A DNA stretch of 56,764 bases from Coriobacteriaceae bacterium AM100-PB1-1D-6A (GTDB lineage Bacteria; Actinomycetota; Coriobacteriia; Coriobacteriales; Coriobacteriaceae): contig JAQDNC010000014.1 of the NCBI GenBank assembly GCA_027660625.1, positions 1 to 56,764 of the forward strand, in the 5' to 3' direction. A model generated the notes under the pieces. The model saw only the letters and a list, made by a program, of their open reading frames with translations, was not told the origin of the DNA and did not search any database. This document shows positions 47,622 through 56,591 of the stretch, piece after piece. The position numbers were made by a program, and so were the translations under genes. Position 1 is the first letter of the stretch. The number at the start of each line of letters is the position of its first letter.

Positions 47622-50600
47622 CTAGTCCTCCTTCTTCAGCGTGCCGTTTTTCCAAACATTCTTGGCACGCGAGCCACCATCGACCCATTTGTCATTCGCG
47701 CGCGTGTTGACGCACGTCACCACGGTGTCGCCCGCACTCGAGGCAGACGAGATGATGAGCTCGGCAGATTTGCCGGGCGCCTTGCCCGGCGTACTCAGTT
47801 CACCCTCGTAGCGCCATGCCCAAGCCGTGTCTTCCTCGACGGTATAGGCGCCCGCCGGAGCAGCAAATTGCACGCTGCCGACATACCAGACCTCACCGTT
47901 TTCATCGCGCTGCTCGCTAACTTTCACCTCGACCATGCGCGTCTCGGCAGGAGAACCCTCCGACGCCTTTCGCGTTACCTTAAAGCGGAACGTTTTCCCC
48001 ATTGCGCTGGCGTCGGTAGTCTTTTTAACGATCGTCAGCGCATGAGTCTGGGTAAATTTGAACACGGCATTACCGGGACCTTGCTCGCCTTCGCCTGTCT
48101 TCTTGGACTCCAGGCGGTTGACCAGGTCGAACGAGCCGCCACCCGAACCCAGACTGTAGAGCGAGACAAACTTGCCGTTCACAGGCTTTTCCGCCGCAGA
48201 AACGCCCTCTGCACCAGGGCCGTAGCTTGCCTGCGTTACCGTAACAGTCAGTTGCGTCCCCATAAACGGCTTGGCAAAGCAGACCTTAAACGGCGCATTG
48301 TCGGCACTGTCACCGACGGTGTTGGCCGCGGCGGGATCGAGCAGCCACTTAAGCTGCGCGGTCATAGTTACGGGGCTCGCGGGATCAGACGTATCGTTGG
48401 CAACCACGCGATACGTCACAGGATACAGGTCCATGTCACCCTTGACTGGCTCGCCCTTGAACTCATCCCAAGACTTTGCAGTGCCATCGGCACCCACATA
48501 TCGCCACTCCAAGAAGAGCTCGCGCTTATCGCCATTGGCAGCAGCCTGTTCATCGAGCAGCGCGACGATCTTGGAGTGGGCGTCCGGGTCGTACGCCACG
48601 GATTTTTGCTCCATCACAGGATTGCCGTCGTTGTCGTAGACAGGGTTGCCGCTCTCGCCCATTTTGGGAACATCGACCGTGTAGACAAAGCCAGGCTTAC
48701 CGTCCTGCGCGCGCTCGTCGCCCGAGTCGACCGTCGCCGTAAAGATGACCGCCCCGTCGACGCTGTGATAGCGCACCTTATACGGCGTGACCTTGTACAC
48801 CGCGGTATACGTCGCGCCCTTAAAGGGTTCACTACCCTCGAAGGGATACTTATCGTCTTCGGTCATCAGAGTGTATTTACTATCGGATTCATAGTCACGC
48901 GACCAGCCGACAAAGTCGTACTTGGTGCCATCCTTGCCGACAACCTCAGCTGCAGCTCTTACTTCCAGCGAAATTTGATCGCCAGAGTCGGTGCGCGAAA
49001 GAGAACGCACGGAATCGGGGTTATCCAGATTGGCATCGATATTCGATTGGACAATTACCGCGCTGGCACGGTAGACCGGGTACAGCTCCATGGGGGCGTT
49101 AACCACAGTGTTTGTATTCACCATGGGGAGGCCGTCCGACCAAACGACATAACCGTTGCCGGATGCCGGTTTAGTTTCCGTCCAGCCTACGAAGGCATTG
49201 TATGCGTTCGTTGCAGCATCGATGTCGCCAACGTTATACGTCGGCAGCGGCATGCCATCCTTAAGGCTGCCGAGCGTATTGCCCTCCTGCGCGAGCTTGC
49301 CATCGATATCGGTGTCGTTCAGGTGATACACCACCGCAATGGGCGTGTAGTAGGCCACAAACGTATAGGGTTTACCCGGCTCCACGGTATAGGAATAGGT
49401 ATTGCCGCCTTCGCCCGTCGGATCGAGCTTCTTTACCGTTCCGTCGGGAAGCTCGATCTCGAGCTTCTTAAGCTGATAGGCGCCACCAGTACCGTCGGCA
49501 TACACCGTCGTCGTAATGTCGGGGCTCACCGTAGCCACCACGTCACCGTTCTGCTGGGGATCAAGTTTGGGCGTAATGTCGAATCGCGGAACATTGATGC
49601 CCGGCGTTCCATCAAAGCCCTTGCGGTGCAGGTTGGTGGTGTAGCTAACGTCGTACTTTACGTACACGGGATAGGCATCCTGCCACTGGGTAACCTTGGA
49701 CGCGTTGGTCGCCAAGTACGGCGTCGCTTTTTCCGGATCACTTGTCACATAGGGGTCACCGGCAACATCATAGATATACTTCCAGACGTCAGAACCCTTC
49801 TGGACCTCGGCGGTCGAAATCCAGCCCAGGAACTTATAGCCCGGCACCGCCATCTCCGCATCGGTCGGAGAAGCTTCGAGTGTCAGGTTGGGATTGACGT
49901 CACCCTCCTTTCCGTGCTCGGGCGTGTTGTCTACCGTCTGCTCGGTATGGATAAACGGATATTTATAGGTGTAGGTGCTATCGGAGTCCAGCAGCAACGG
50001 AGCCTCATAACGTCGCGTGACGCTCTTAACCGAGACATCGTCCTTGCCATAAAAGCTGACGCTTGTCGTCACCATGGCACGCATGTAATACTCCGAATCG
50101 ATGCCAATCTCGCTCTGAACGGGGTTGCCCACGCAAGTCCAGCACCCGCCTTGGCGCTCGAGGGTCCAGAAATTTAAATGGTATCGCTTGCTCGCCGGCC
50201 TAAAGTAAAACTTCAGCGCTCCTGCGACCCACTCGTCATCCAGTGTGCCCGAACCCGGGAAATCCGTATCGGCAATGACATTTTTCCGGGTATCCACACC
50301 TGTATCGTTTTTGACCGTATGCGAATACGCTTTCAAAGGCGCAACGATGAGCGTCTCTGCCCCAAAGCGCCCCTCATTGCATTCGTCCTTATAGTTTTCC
50401 TTCAGTCCGTGATAGACGTGCTCGGAACCCCAGTGCACGATATTCTCTCGCACGTAGCTCGATCCGACCTGCTCGTTAAACGAAGTTTGGTACCCGTTCC
50501 ACACAGAGCAGAGGAGTCTAGAATCCTTATAGGCATCGTTCGTCATCGACTTGACGTAATAGTCCACGCGGTACTCAAAGCGGGCGATGTAGGTATGCGG

Positions 50601-53102
50601 CACGGTTAAATCGACATCTGCGGGGAGCGTATAGCTGGGATCGCGGCTTACGCGCACCTCGAGCGGAGCATCCTCGGTTCCCTTGTTTTCGTACCAGCCC
50701 AGGAAGCGATAGCCGTCGGGCAGCTGGCCCTCCTCGGATATAGCTTTACCGGATACGTCGAGCACCTGTACGGTATACGCGCTTGTGCCATCTTCTGCAG
50801 TCTCAACCTTAACGTCAGTTTTGCCCACACCGTCGCGCCGAGTCTGATCGTCGGTTGCATCCTGCTCATTGCCCTCAAACACCGTCATGATGTTCGACAC
50901 ATAGTCGGTGTACACCGGATAAAAATCGGTAGGGCCAAGCACAGTGATCTCGGTGCCGGCAGGATAGAACGCACCGGCGTTTTTTAACTCGGCAAGCTCA
51001 GGCGAGGTGATGGCCGCGTAACCGCCATGCATCCCGGCCTCGCCACTCGGCTGCGTCGTCCAACCGATAAAGGTGGCGCTGGCAGAAAGAGTGCCGCGGT
51101 CCGCAGGGGCAGCCGGCGTTAAACCGACGCCATAGCGGTACCAGTCCGTCGACTTGTCGTGCTCCTCGCCGCTCTGCCACGCGAGCGTCTCGCCCTTGAC
51201 GTTATAGAACAGTACCTGCGCCTCGTACGAAGCAATAAACAGGTCGTTGCCCTTAAAGGCCTCGGCCCCCTTCGCGTTATCGGCGGTATAGCTCGACGTT
51301 ATCTCGTGCGCTTCGTTCTTCTGGACCTGCTTGCCAGCCTTAACGGCATCGGCATCGGTCTTGCCGTTAAACCAGGCGTTATCGGCATCGATACGGTTCA
51401 CATTGACTCCGGGCTCACGGAACCAGCCCATAAAGCGGTAGCCGCCGTTGGCCTCGGTCAAACCCTCTGGCTTTGCGGAGGTATCCTGCTTAAACGTTAC
51501 CGATGTATCGCCCTGGGCCAGGCCTTGGGCCGTTCCCGCCAGCACGGCGCTCACGGCAAAGGCGTACGGATCCGAGGTCGCCTGGTCTTTGCCAAGTTTG
51601 GTCTTCTCGATTGTCGCGGTGCCCGCACCGGGAAAATCGATCGTCGCCTTAACGCTTTGGCCATGCACGGGAATTTTCAGCTTGTAATCCATCGCCCACT
51701 CATTGGGGTGCGGGGCACCCAGGGCCTTGTCGTTAGCGGTCGAGCGCATGGTGCCGGCACAGAAGTCGTAGTCGTGCTCTTCCCACAGCTCGCGCGTGGT
51801 GTAGCGTTCGTCATCCCACGGACCATAGCCATCGCCCTTGATGATGCCGTCGCCGCCAAACGAGGGGATTTTCTTTTTGGCAGGGTTGCCCTGGCTGCTG
51901 CCGTTTAGGCTCACGCTCGGCTTAAAGTAGCATTCGGTAACCGTGGCGTCACCCTTGTTGGCGCGCGCAGCAATACCGCCCAGGTTCACATCGTTTTGAA
52001 TGATGGGGATCACGGCGATGGGATTATACTGACGCGAGCTCAAGTCACCCGCAAAATGGCTTCGGACGAGCTCGTTGCCCTTTTCGGTTAGAATACGACC
52101 CGCCAAGCCACCCGTCCACGCGCGCGTCACGGCGACGACGCCCACGTACGACGCGGCATAGCTGTAGCACTGCGCCGTCGAGAAGCAGTCGATAATCTTG
52201 GCGTCACCCGCCATGCAGCCCACAAAACCCGAGGCGTACACGTTGTTGCCGCCCAGGGCGCCAATGGCCACGTCGTACTTATTGGTGACGTCGGTCATGC
52301 CCTTCTCGGCAATCGAGCCGTCGTCCTTACGCGTCGGCGTCACGCGGCAGTACTCGACAGTCGAGTTCTTAACGTAACCGGCAAACGCCGCCATATACAG
52401 ACCCTCACCGCCGAGCGCCTGCACGCCCGAGGTCGTATTGTTGACGGCACGGCCGCCACGGACCTCGCAGTTGTAGAGGGTGCAGCCGTCGAGCTCGCCG
52501 GCGATGAGACCGCCCTCAAAGCCTGCGTTGGTAATGAGGTTGAGAGCATTGTTGGCGCAGGTCACGTGCAGCGTGCTCTCCATGACCATAACGTTTTCGA
52601 AGCGCGTATTGACGGCCTTGCCCACGATAATGCCACCGCGGAAGTCCGCCCACACGTTGGCGTCCTTGACCAGGAAGTTTTTGATGGTGGCACCGTTGGT
52701 CTCGGCAAAAAATCCCGTATCGCGCTCGGGGTCAAAAGCGTCTTTATCGTAGTTCAGGCCCTCAACGGTGTGGTTTTGACCATCGAACACGCCCTTAAAC
52801 GGATGCTCCTTGTTGCCAAACGACAGATGCTTAACGGTGTGCGAGACAATGGTCTTCATGTCGTCATCATTAAGCACGATATCGTTATCGAGATAAACGT
52901 GCCAGCCGGACGTATCGCGCTCGCGCGACAGCGCCACGTACGCCAAAAAGTCAGCCTCGTTTTTGATGTGGAATTCGGTTTTGGCCTCGGGCACATCCTC
53001 GGCATGCACCGCCGTCGGCAGCGCCATAACGCAGCAAAGGGCAATCGCCGCGACGGCAACTAGCCTGCTAAGCACGCCCCGGTTCATGTTCTTGATCTTC
53101 AT
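47622..53102 (-). CDS. giant secreted adhesin with beta-helix and InlB-type repeats
   Basis: 1826-residue exported protein. A standard signal peptide (LVAVAAIALCCVMALPTAVHA) is followed by a beta-helix-like region (about 45-390) of GLUG-type repeats (GVFDGQNHTVEGLNYD, GGLIAGELDGCTLYNCEV, TGGLAGRILTEKG). Residues about 540-1560 hold InlB B-repeat (Listeria-Bacteroides type) units marked by GYRFMGWF, FIGWTT, YRFLGWYENKG, YKFLGWIST, NAFVGWTE and YDFVGWSRD. Near 1690-1800 is a Cna-B/SpaA-like domain (ALTIVKKTTDAS ... GAYTVEED). No LPxTG, membrane anchor or wall-binding repeat ends the protein. It lies 3 bp after one SipW-type gene and 1 bp before another, so it is probably part of the fibre or carried by it. 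A host-surface adhesin is the best guess. Confidence 0.88.
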   Translation of the reverse strand: MKIKNMNRGVLSRLVAVAAIALCCVMALPTAVHAEDVPEAKTEFHIKNEADFLAYVALSRERDTSGWHVYLDNDIVLNDDDMKTIVSHTVKHLSFGNKEHPFKGVFDGQNHTVEGLNYDKDAFDPERDTGFFAETNGATIKNFLVKDANVWADFRGGIIVGKAVNTRFENVMVMESTLHVTCANNALNLITNAGFEGGLIAGELDGCTLYNCEVRGGRAVNNTTSGVQALGGEGLYMAAFAGYVKNSTVEYCRVTPTRKDDGSIAEKGMTDVTNKYDVAIGALGGNNVYASGFVGCMAGDAKIIDCFSTAQCYSYAASYVGVVAVTRAWTGGLAGRILTEKGNELVRSHFAGDLSSRQYNPIAVIPIIQNDVNLGGIAARANKGDATVTECYFKPSVSLNGSSQGNPAKKKIPSFGGDGIIKGDGYGPWDDERYTTRELWEEHDYDFCAGTMRSTANDKALGAPHPNEWAMDYKLKIPVHGQSVKATIDFPGAGTATIEKTKLGKDQATSDPYAFAVSAVLAGTAQGLAQGDTSVTFKQDTSAKPEGLTEANGGYRFMGWFREPGVNVNRIDADNAWFNGKTDADAVKAGKQVQKNEAHEITSSYTADNAKGAEAFKGNDLFIASYEAQVLFYNVKGETLAWQSGEEHDKSTDWYRYGVGLTPAAPADRGTLSASATFIGWTTQPSGEAGMHGGYAAITSPELAELKNAGAFYPAGTEITVLGPTDFYPVYTDYVSNIMTVFEGNEQDATDDQTRRDGVGKTDVKVETAEDGTSAYTVQVLDVSGKAISEEGQLPDGYRFLGWYENKGTEDAPLEVRVSRDPSYTLPADVDLTVPHTYIARFEYRVDYYVKSMTNDAYKDSRLLCSVWNGYQTSFNEQVGSSYVRENIVHWGSEHVYHGLKENYKDECNEGRFGAETLIVAPLKAYSHTVKNDTGVDTRKNVIADTDFPGSGTLDDEWVAGALKFYFRPASKRYHLNFWTLERQGGCWTCVGNPVQSEIGIDSEYYMRAMVTTSVSFYGKDDVSVKSVTRRYEAPLLLDSDSTYTYKYPFIHTEQTVDNTPEHGKEGDVNPNLTLEASPTDAEMAVPGYKFLGWISTAEVQKGSDVWKYIYDVAGDPYVTSDPEKATPYLATNASKVTQWQDAYPVYVKYDVSYTTNLHRKGFDGTPGINVPRFDITPKLDPQQNGDVVATVSPDITTTVYADGTGGAYQLKKLEIELPDGTVKKLDPTGEGGNTYSYTVEPGKPYTFVAYYTPIAVVYHLNDTDIDGKLAQEGNTLGSLKDGMPLPTYNVGDIDAATNAYNAFVGWTETKPASGNGYVVWSDGLPMVNTNTVVNAPMELYPVYRASAVIVQSNIDANLDNPDSVRSLSRTDSGDQISLEVRAAAEVVGKDGTKYDFVGWSRDYESDSKYTLMTEDDKYPFEGSEPFKGATYTAVYKVTPYKVRYHSVDGAVIFTATVDSGDERAQDGKPGFVYTVDVPKMGESGNPVYDNDGNPVMEQKSVAYDPDAHSKIVALLDEQAAANGDKRELFLEWRYVGADGTAKSWDEFKGEPVKGDMDLYPVTYRVVANDTSDPASPVTMTAQLKWLLDPAAANTVGDSADNAPFKVCFAKPFMGTQLTVTVTQASYGPGAEGVSAAEKPVNGKFVSLYSLGSGGGSFDLVNRLESKKTGEGEQGPGNAVFKFTQTHALTIVKKTTDASAMGKTFRFKVTRKASEGSPAETRMVEVKVSEQRDENGEVWYVGSVQFAAPAGAYTVEEDTAWAWRYEGELSTPGKAPGKSAELIISSASSAGDTVVTCVNTRANDKWVDGGSRAKNVWKNGTLKKED

Positions 53103-53105
53103 AGG

Positions 53106-53753
53106 CTAGTTCGCCTCCGGCCAGCCCGCGACGTCAAGCACGTCGAGGACGGTATCGCTTGCCTGCTGGTTTTTGGCCTGCACGGCCTGAACATCGATAT
53201 CGAGCCTGAATGAGCCGCCGCGCGCGGCATCGTGGTAGTCGCCCACAAAGCGCAGCGAGTCCATGAGGCTTTCCGTCATGGCACCGGGGTCGAGCGTGCC
53301 GCCACGCCCGGCCAATCCGCGGTAGTAGTACCACCCATCGCCGCCATCGATCCACGGGGACCCCTCGCCCGCGTTCACATGAAACGCAACGCTGCCCGAA
53401 GCATCCGCGCTCGAACCGTCGGGCGCCACCGACGTCATGCGCAGACGCGCGCGAACGTACTCAGGCTGCGCGCCGACGTTCTCCACGCGCACAATGCGGC
53501 TGATGTCAGAACCCCCGGCCTTGGTGTCGGGATAGTCACCGTGCTCGTTGGGATCAAACGGAATCTCCTCGCCCTGCACGTTGAGGGTGTATTCGCAGAC
53601 TCGTACCTTCACGCTGCCAAACGATAGGACGTTGTTCGCCGGAACCATATCAACGGTAAAAGCCAGCGTGCCGCACAGGCACGCCAGGGCCAACAGCGCC
53701 ATCGCGGCAAGCGCCAAGGTGCGTTTCTGATTGTCGGAAAGATTGTTGAGCAT
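53106..53753 (-). CDS. SipW-dependent-type signal peptide protein (TasA/CalY-like), second copy
   Basis: 215-residue exported protein. The N-terminus (LALAAMALLALACLCGTLAF, then TVDMVPANNVLSFGSVKV) is a SipW-type signal. The body has the accessory-subunit-like block RIVRVENVGAQPEYVRARLR and a WYYYRGLAGRGGTLDPG turn similar to the third copy's DGFYYWTSPVAPLD. No sorting signal is present. The ribosome-binding site is weak, and a terminator-like hairpin lies between this gene and the TasA-like gene upstream, so it may be made in smaller amount than that protein. Confidence 0.86.
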   Translation of the reverse strand: MLNNLSDNQKRTLALAAMALLALACLCGTLAFTVDMVPANNVLSFGSVKVRVCEYTLNVQGEEIPFDPNEHGDYPDTKAGGSDISRIVRVENVGAQPEYVRARLRMTSVAPDGSSADASGSVAFHVNAGEGSPWIDGGDGWYYYRGLAGRGGTLDPGAMTESLMDSLRFVGDYHDAARGGSFRLDIDVQAVQAKNQQASDTVLDVLDVAGWPEAN

Positions 53754-53773
53754 TACGTTCGCCAGTCGTCGAT

Positions 53774-53831
53774 AAAAAGGGGATCGAGATCCCGGCCCGA
53801 AAATGGGGATGGGGAGCGGGCCGGGATCTCG
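53774..53831 (-). terminator. terminator or attenuator inside the fibre operon
   Basis: A perfect 15-bp stem (cgagatcccggcccg with cgggccgggatctcg) is followed on the minus strand by CCCCTTTTT. It lies between the TasA-like gene and the rest of the operon. Partial read-through would make the first subunit most abundant. Confidence 0.75.
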
Positions 53832-53842
53832 GTGGAGGGGGA

Positions 53843-54601
53843 TTAAGCCTGAGTCTTAGCCCATTCCTTGGCCTGCTTAAGGGCATTCTGCGCGTCAGCA
53901 TTTTCACCCTGCTCGGTGCCATTCTGGCCCGCGCCAAAGATGTAGGCAGAGACCGTCATCGTGGGAGCCTGTTTCGGGTCAGTAGTAGTCTCGACAACAT
54001 CGGTGTTGTTCATGGCAGAGGGAATCGTCACGGCAGTGAAAAGCTCATCGGTATAAACGTCCTGCGCTGCTTTGTTGGCTTCGAGCTTTGCAGGCAGGTT
54101 CTCTGCGGCAGAGTTCTTGGAGTACATAAACAGACCGCTCACGTACTGGTTGCCAGAGTTGTCAGATTGGTTGGTCTTGACTTGACCCTCAACGGGCTTC
54201 CAATTCGTATTTTTGAGCGTAAAGTACGGGGTCTTTTCAAGGCTGGTGCCAGGCTTGACGATGGCATTCTTTACGTAAATGAATACGTATGCATCATCAG
54301 AGCCAGCCTTGATGCCGACATTGGGGTTCTTGGCCACAGTGGCGCCAGGAACCATCTTGGAGTTGGCAACCCACTGGGTCTCGAACAGGTAGGCCTTTTC
54401 AGTGTTCGGATTATCGGGGTCCGGTTTCTCGGGATCGGTCGGATCAGGCTTGTTTTCCGGGTGGCCAAAGCTACCCACCGTGAACACGTTGTCAATGTGC
54501 TCCTGCGCCGTCAGCCATGCATAGGTACCCACACCGGCAGCCAGTACCAACAGCAGCAGGGCGGCAATGATGCCGTAGCGCTTTTTCTTCTTGTTTTCCA
54601 T
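53843..54601 (-). CDS. TasA/camelysin-like fibre subunit with SipW-dependent signal
   Basis: 252-residue exported protein and probable major subunit. The signal region KKKKRYGIIAALLLLVLAAG, then VGTYAWLTAQEHIDNVFTVG, is a textbook SipW-dependent motif. A Pro-Asp-rich linker (about 50-65) follows, then a beta-rich domain with VGIKAGSDDAYVFIYVKNAI. The C-terminus ends in a short charged helix (NALKQAKEWAKTQA) without a sorting signal. The start MENKKKK has AAGGA about 9 bases upstream; a longer frame is unsupported. It follows the sipW gene and precedes the internal terminator, a layout similar in spirit to sipW-tasA in Bacillus. Confidence 0.9.
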   Translation of the reverse strand: MENKKKKRYGIIAALLLLVLAAGVGTYAWLTAQEHIDNVFTVGSFGHPENKPDPTDPEKPDPDNPNTEKAYLFETQWVANSKMVPGATVAKNPNVGIKAGSDDAYVFIYVKNAIVKPGTSLEKTPYFTLKNTNWKPVEGQVKTNQSDNSGNQYVSGLFMYSKNSAAENLPAKLEANKAAQDVYTDELFTAVTIPSAMNNTDVVETTTDPKQAPTMTVSAYIFGAGQNGTEQGENADAQNALKQAKEWAKTQA

Positions 54602-54671
54602 CGTTCTCTTCCTTTCGAGAATCGTTTTCCCCGGCAACGGCCCCTACCGCCGCCGACGCTTTTCCCTGCCG

Positions 54672-55229
54672 CTATGAACGCCGCTCCCTCGCATGCACGC
54701 GGGCATGCTTGCCCGCAGGCTCGTCGGGAACCATCCGATCGAGCACTATCGACGCCGTGATCAGCAGCGCCAGAACGGCCACCACAACAAGCAAACCGGG
54801 CATCGTCGTGCAATAAGCGTTGACGAAGCCCAGGTAAGGGACACAAAAAGAAACAGTGCCGATCACGCGCGAAAATGGCGTCTGCCCGGCATCGTGCATG
54901 ATGCTTCCATCTGCATTTTTGTTTGCAATGCCCTGCGTGCCGATCATCTGCGCGGCAGGGTCGATCTCGTACACCTGGTGCGTCACCACGGCGCCATCCG
55001 ATCGGTAAAAGGTTGCATTGTCACCCACGGCAATATCCGCTGGCTCAACCTGGCGAACAAACACCATGGAGCCAACGGGAAGCTCGGGTTCCATAGAGCC
55101 CGAGAGCACAGCAAAGGGCATGTATCCAAATGCACGAGGAACAAAAGAAACAACGGCAAGGGCTATGACAAGCGCGAACGCCAAGCTACTCAAAAGTGCA
55201 ATAAATCGTTTGAGTCTACGCGCCGTCAA
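54672..55229 (-). CDS. sipW: signal peptidase I of the SipW (ER) type
   Basis: 185-residue membrane peptidase. The catalytic Ser lies in VLSGSMEPELPVGS after the first membrane helix, and a His (VVTHQVYEID) replaces the Lys of the bacterial type, as in SipW and ER signal peptidases. A second helix (GLLVVVAVLALLITASIV) and a basic tail end the protein. It heads the fibre operon and should process the three SipW-type substrates downstream. The start is uncertain: the open frame begins with TTG at 55229, about 13 bases after a GGGGGA site, and no ATG fits. Confidence 0.9.
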   Translation of the reverse strand: MTARRLKRFIALLSSLAFALVIALAVVSFVPRAFGYMPFAVLSGSMEPELPVGSMVFVRQVEPADIAVGDNATFYRSDGAVVTHQVYEIDPAAQMIGTQGIANKNADGSIMHDAGQTPFSRVIGTVSFCVPYLGFVNAYCTTMPGLLVVVAVLALLITASIVLDRMVPDEPAGKHARVHARERRS

Positions 55230-55357
55230 AGTGATAATTCATCCCCCTTGAGGCCTTATTCGACCCATCCAAAGGTCAGCAAGTTTCAACAGGAACCGCA
55301 AGGCGCTTGAAAAGTGAGTCCGAAATAAGCCAATTTGGAATCTCTTCTTATTAAGAA

Positions 55358-55386
55358 AACATAGTGATGTCCTACAGTTTTATCAA
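55358..55386 (-). promoter_or_regulatory. probable promoter of the fibre operon
   Basis: On the minus strand a -35 box TTGATA (55381-55386) and a -10 box TATGTT (55358-55363) are 17 bp apart. The sipW start is about 130 bp downstream, which gives a long untranslated leader in an AT-rich region. Confidence 0.55.
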
Positions 55387-55630
55387 TATCTCATCGCCTA
55401 ATGCTACTAATTTTGGCGTAAGCGGTCATTTATCCCCAAAATGACCTGCTTTATCCAATACCTGTGATCGACCCGCTACTCAATTCCTCAATAGGAGGTC
55501 CGATATTTTGCGCAACCAAAAGAATCGTACCCCCCCCCACATTAAAATTAACTGCCGGATGTACCATTTGTTTTTAACCCCCCTATCTGAGTTTCATGGC
55601 TGCCCCAACTAGTTCGCAGCCCATAACCCG

Positions 55631-55961
55631 CTGGAAACCGTGTCCTAGAATTCGCTTGCGAGGTGGGATGTGGTTTCCGCTTGCGGCCCCGTTGGGAAGC
55701 CACATCCCACCTCGGCCGCAAATTCCGGGTCACGCTTTCCGCCAGACCCCTCAACCGGAAACTACATCCCATTTCTCGACCGAATACTGGGATGCATTTT
55801 CCGCAGAGCCCCTCAACCGGAAACTGCATCCCATTCCAAAGACAAATTCCGGGACGCAGCTTCCGCAACTCCACCCATCCGGAAATCCCATCCCACTCCG
55901 CACACATCCGGGCATAGAGCAATCAGCTTATTAGGCCTTCCATCAATAAAGGGGCGCCCTC
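55631..55961 (+). repeat. 331-bp hairpin-array repeat, copy B
   Basis: Colinear direct repeat of copy A (45881-46210). The first unit forms a perfect 15-bp helix (cgaggtgggatgtgg with ccacatcccacctcg); the equivalent unit in copy A is diverged in sequence but keeps most of its pairing. Further units repeat ccggaaactgcatcccat and its complement. It lies upstream of the fibre operon promoter. Confidence 0.8.
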
Positions 55962-55969
55962 GTGTCACG

Positions 55970-55995
55970 AAAAAAGCCTCGAGAACTTCGAGGCT
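55970..55995 (-). terminator. rho-independent terminator after the flavodoxin-like gene
   Basis: The stem agcctcga with tcgaggct is followed on the minus strand by TTTTTT (55970-55975), 45 bp beyond the stop of the gene at 56040. Confidence 0.85.
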
Positions 55996-56039
55996 TTCAC
56001 ATTTGTATTGTTTTGCACGAAGGACCACGAACGGCGAAG

Positions 56040-56591
56040 CTACTCTCCCAGCACGGCCTTCTTGGCGGCTGCAGCCATGTTATCCAGGTCTTCCTTGGTG
56101 GGATGGTCCTTCGCGGCAACCCAGTTGTCGAGCAGCATCTTAAATCGGGCGTTGTCGGGATCTTGCTCGAGCATGGCCTCGTAGCGCTGCTTGACCGCAG
56201 GGCCCATCTTGCCCTGGCACATCGCCCAGCCCGCAAGCTCGGCATCATTGGCCAAATTGGAGGTCACGCGATCGATAATCTGCTGGTAATAGCTCTGATC
56301 GGCGCCAAAGCCGCAGGTGCCAAACAGGAACACGCGCTTGCCGTGCAAGGCGGAGAGCAACGCCGCGACCGAAGGCGTGCACGCGCCCTTGTCGCACCAA
56401 AAACCGACGAGCACCATGTCGGCCGCGCAGGCGCCCTGCGCCTCGAGCGCAACCTGATCTGCATCCGCATCGTCGCTCAACGCCGCGGCATGGACAAACT
56501 CAACGCCCGCAGCCTGCAGAGCGCGCTTAATCGCGCCCGAAACCATCCTGGTATTACCGCTCTTGCTGTTAACCACCAAAGAGCACGTCAT
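56040..56591 (-). CDS. flavodoxin-like protein
   Basis: 183-residue protein of the flavodoxin fold. The phosphate-binding loop is VVNSKSGNTRMVS at the N-terminus, then VLVGFWCDKGACTPSVAALL and VFLFGTCGFGADQSYYQQII, which match the FMN-binding loops of flavodoxin-family proteins (the BilS-like and related short forms include such sequences). The C-terminal 60 residues are helical and charged. I use the ATG at 56591; a GTG two codons upstream lies closer to the GAGG site and is equally possible. Its redox partner is unknown, and it ends in a strong terminator. Confidence 0.85.
   Translation of the reverse strand: MTCSLVVNSKSGNTRMVSGAIKRALQAAGVEFVHAAALSDDADADQVALEAQGACAADMVLVGFWCDKGACTPSVAALLSALHGKRVFLFGTCGFGADQSYYQQIIDRVTSNLANDAELAGWAMCQGKMGPAVKQRYEAMLEQDPDNARFKMLLDNWVAAKDHPTKEDLDNMAAAAKKAVLGE

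Larger units (their letters stand above)
55230..56039. other. intergenic region upstream of the fibre operon
   Basis: An 810-bp gap with no supported gene. The half next to sipW (about 55310-55560) is clearly AT-rich and carries the probable operon promoter. The other half is hairpin array B (55631-55961), followed by the terminator of the flavodoxin-like gene. Open frames here are short, without ribosome-binding sites, and repeat because the DNA repeats. Confidence 0.65.

Noticed and set aside
47622..47800. LPxTG-type anchor at the end of the giant adhesin
   Set aside because: The C-terminus is hydrophilic (WKNGTLKKED), with no sorting motif and no membrane helix.
47433..50177. 914-codon frame antisense to the adhesin gene
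   Set aside because: Shadow frame; the adhesin on the minus strand has a signal peptide, recurring domains and coupled neighbours.
55230..55560. tRNA or other classical RNA gene in the AT-rich gap
   Set aside because: No cloverleaf or conserved tRNA arms can be drawn; the region fits a promoter and leader better.
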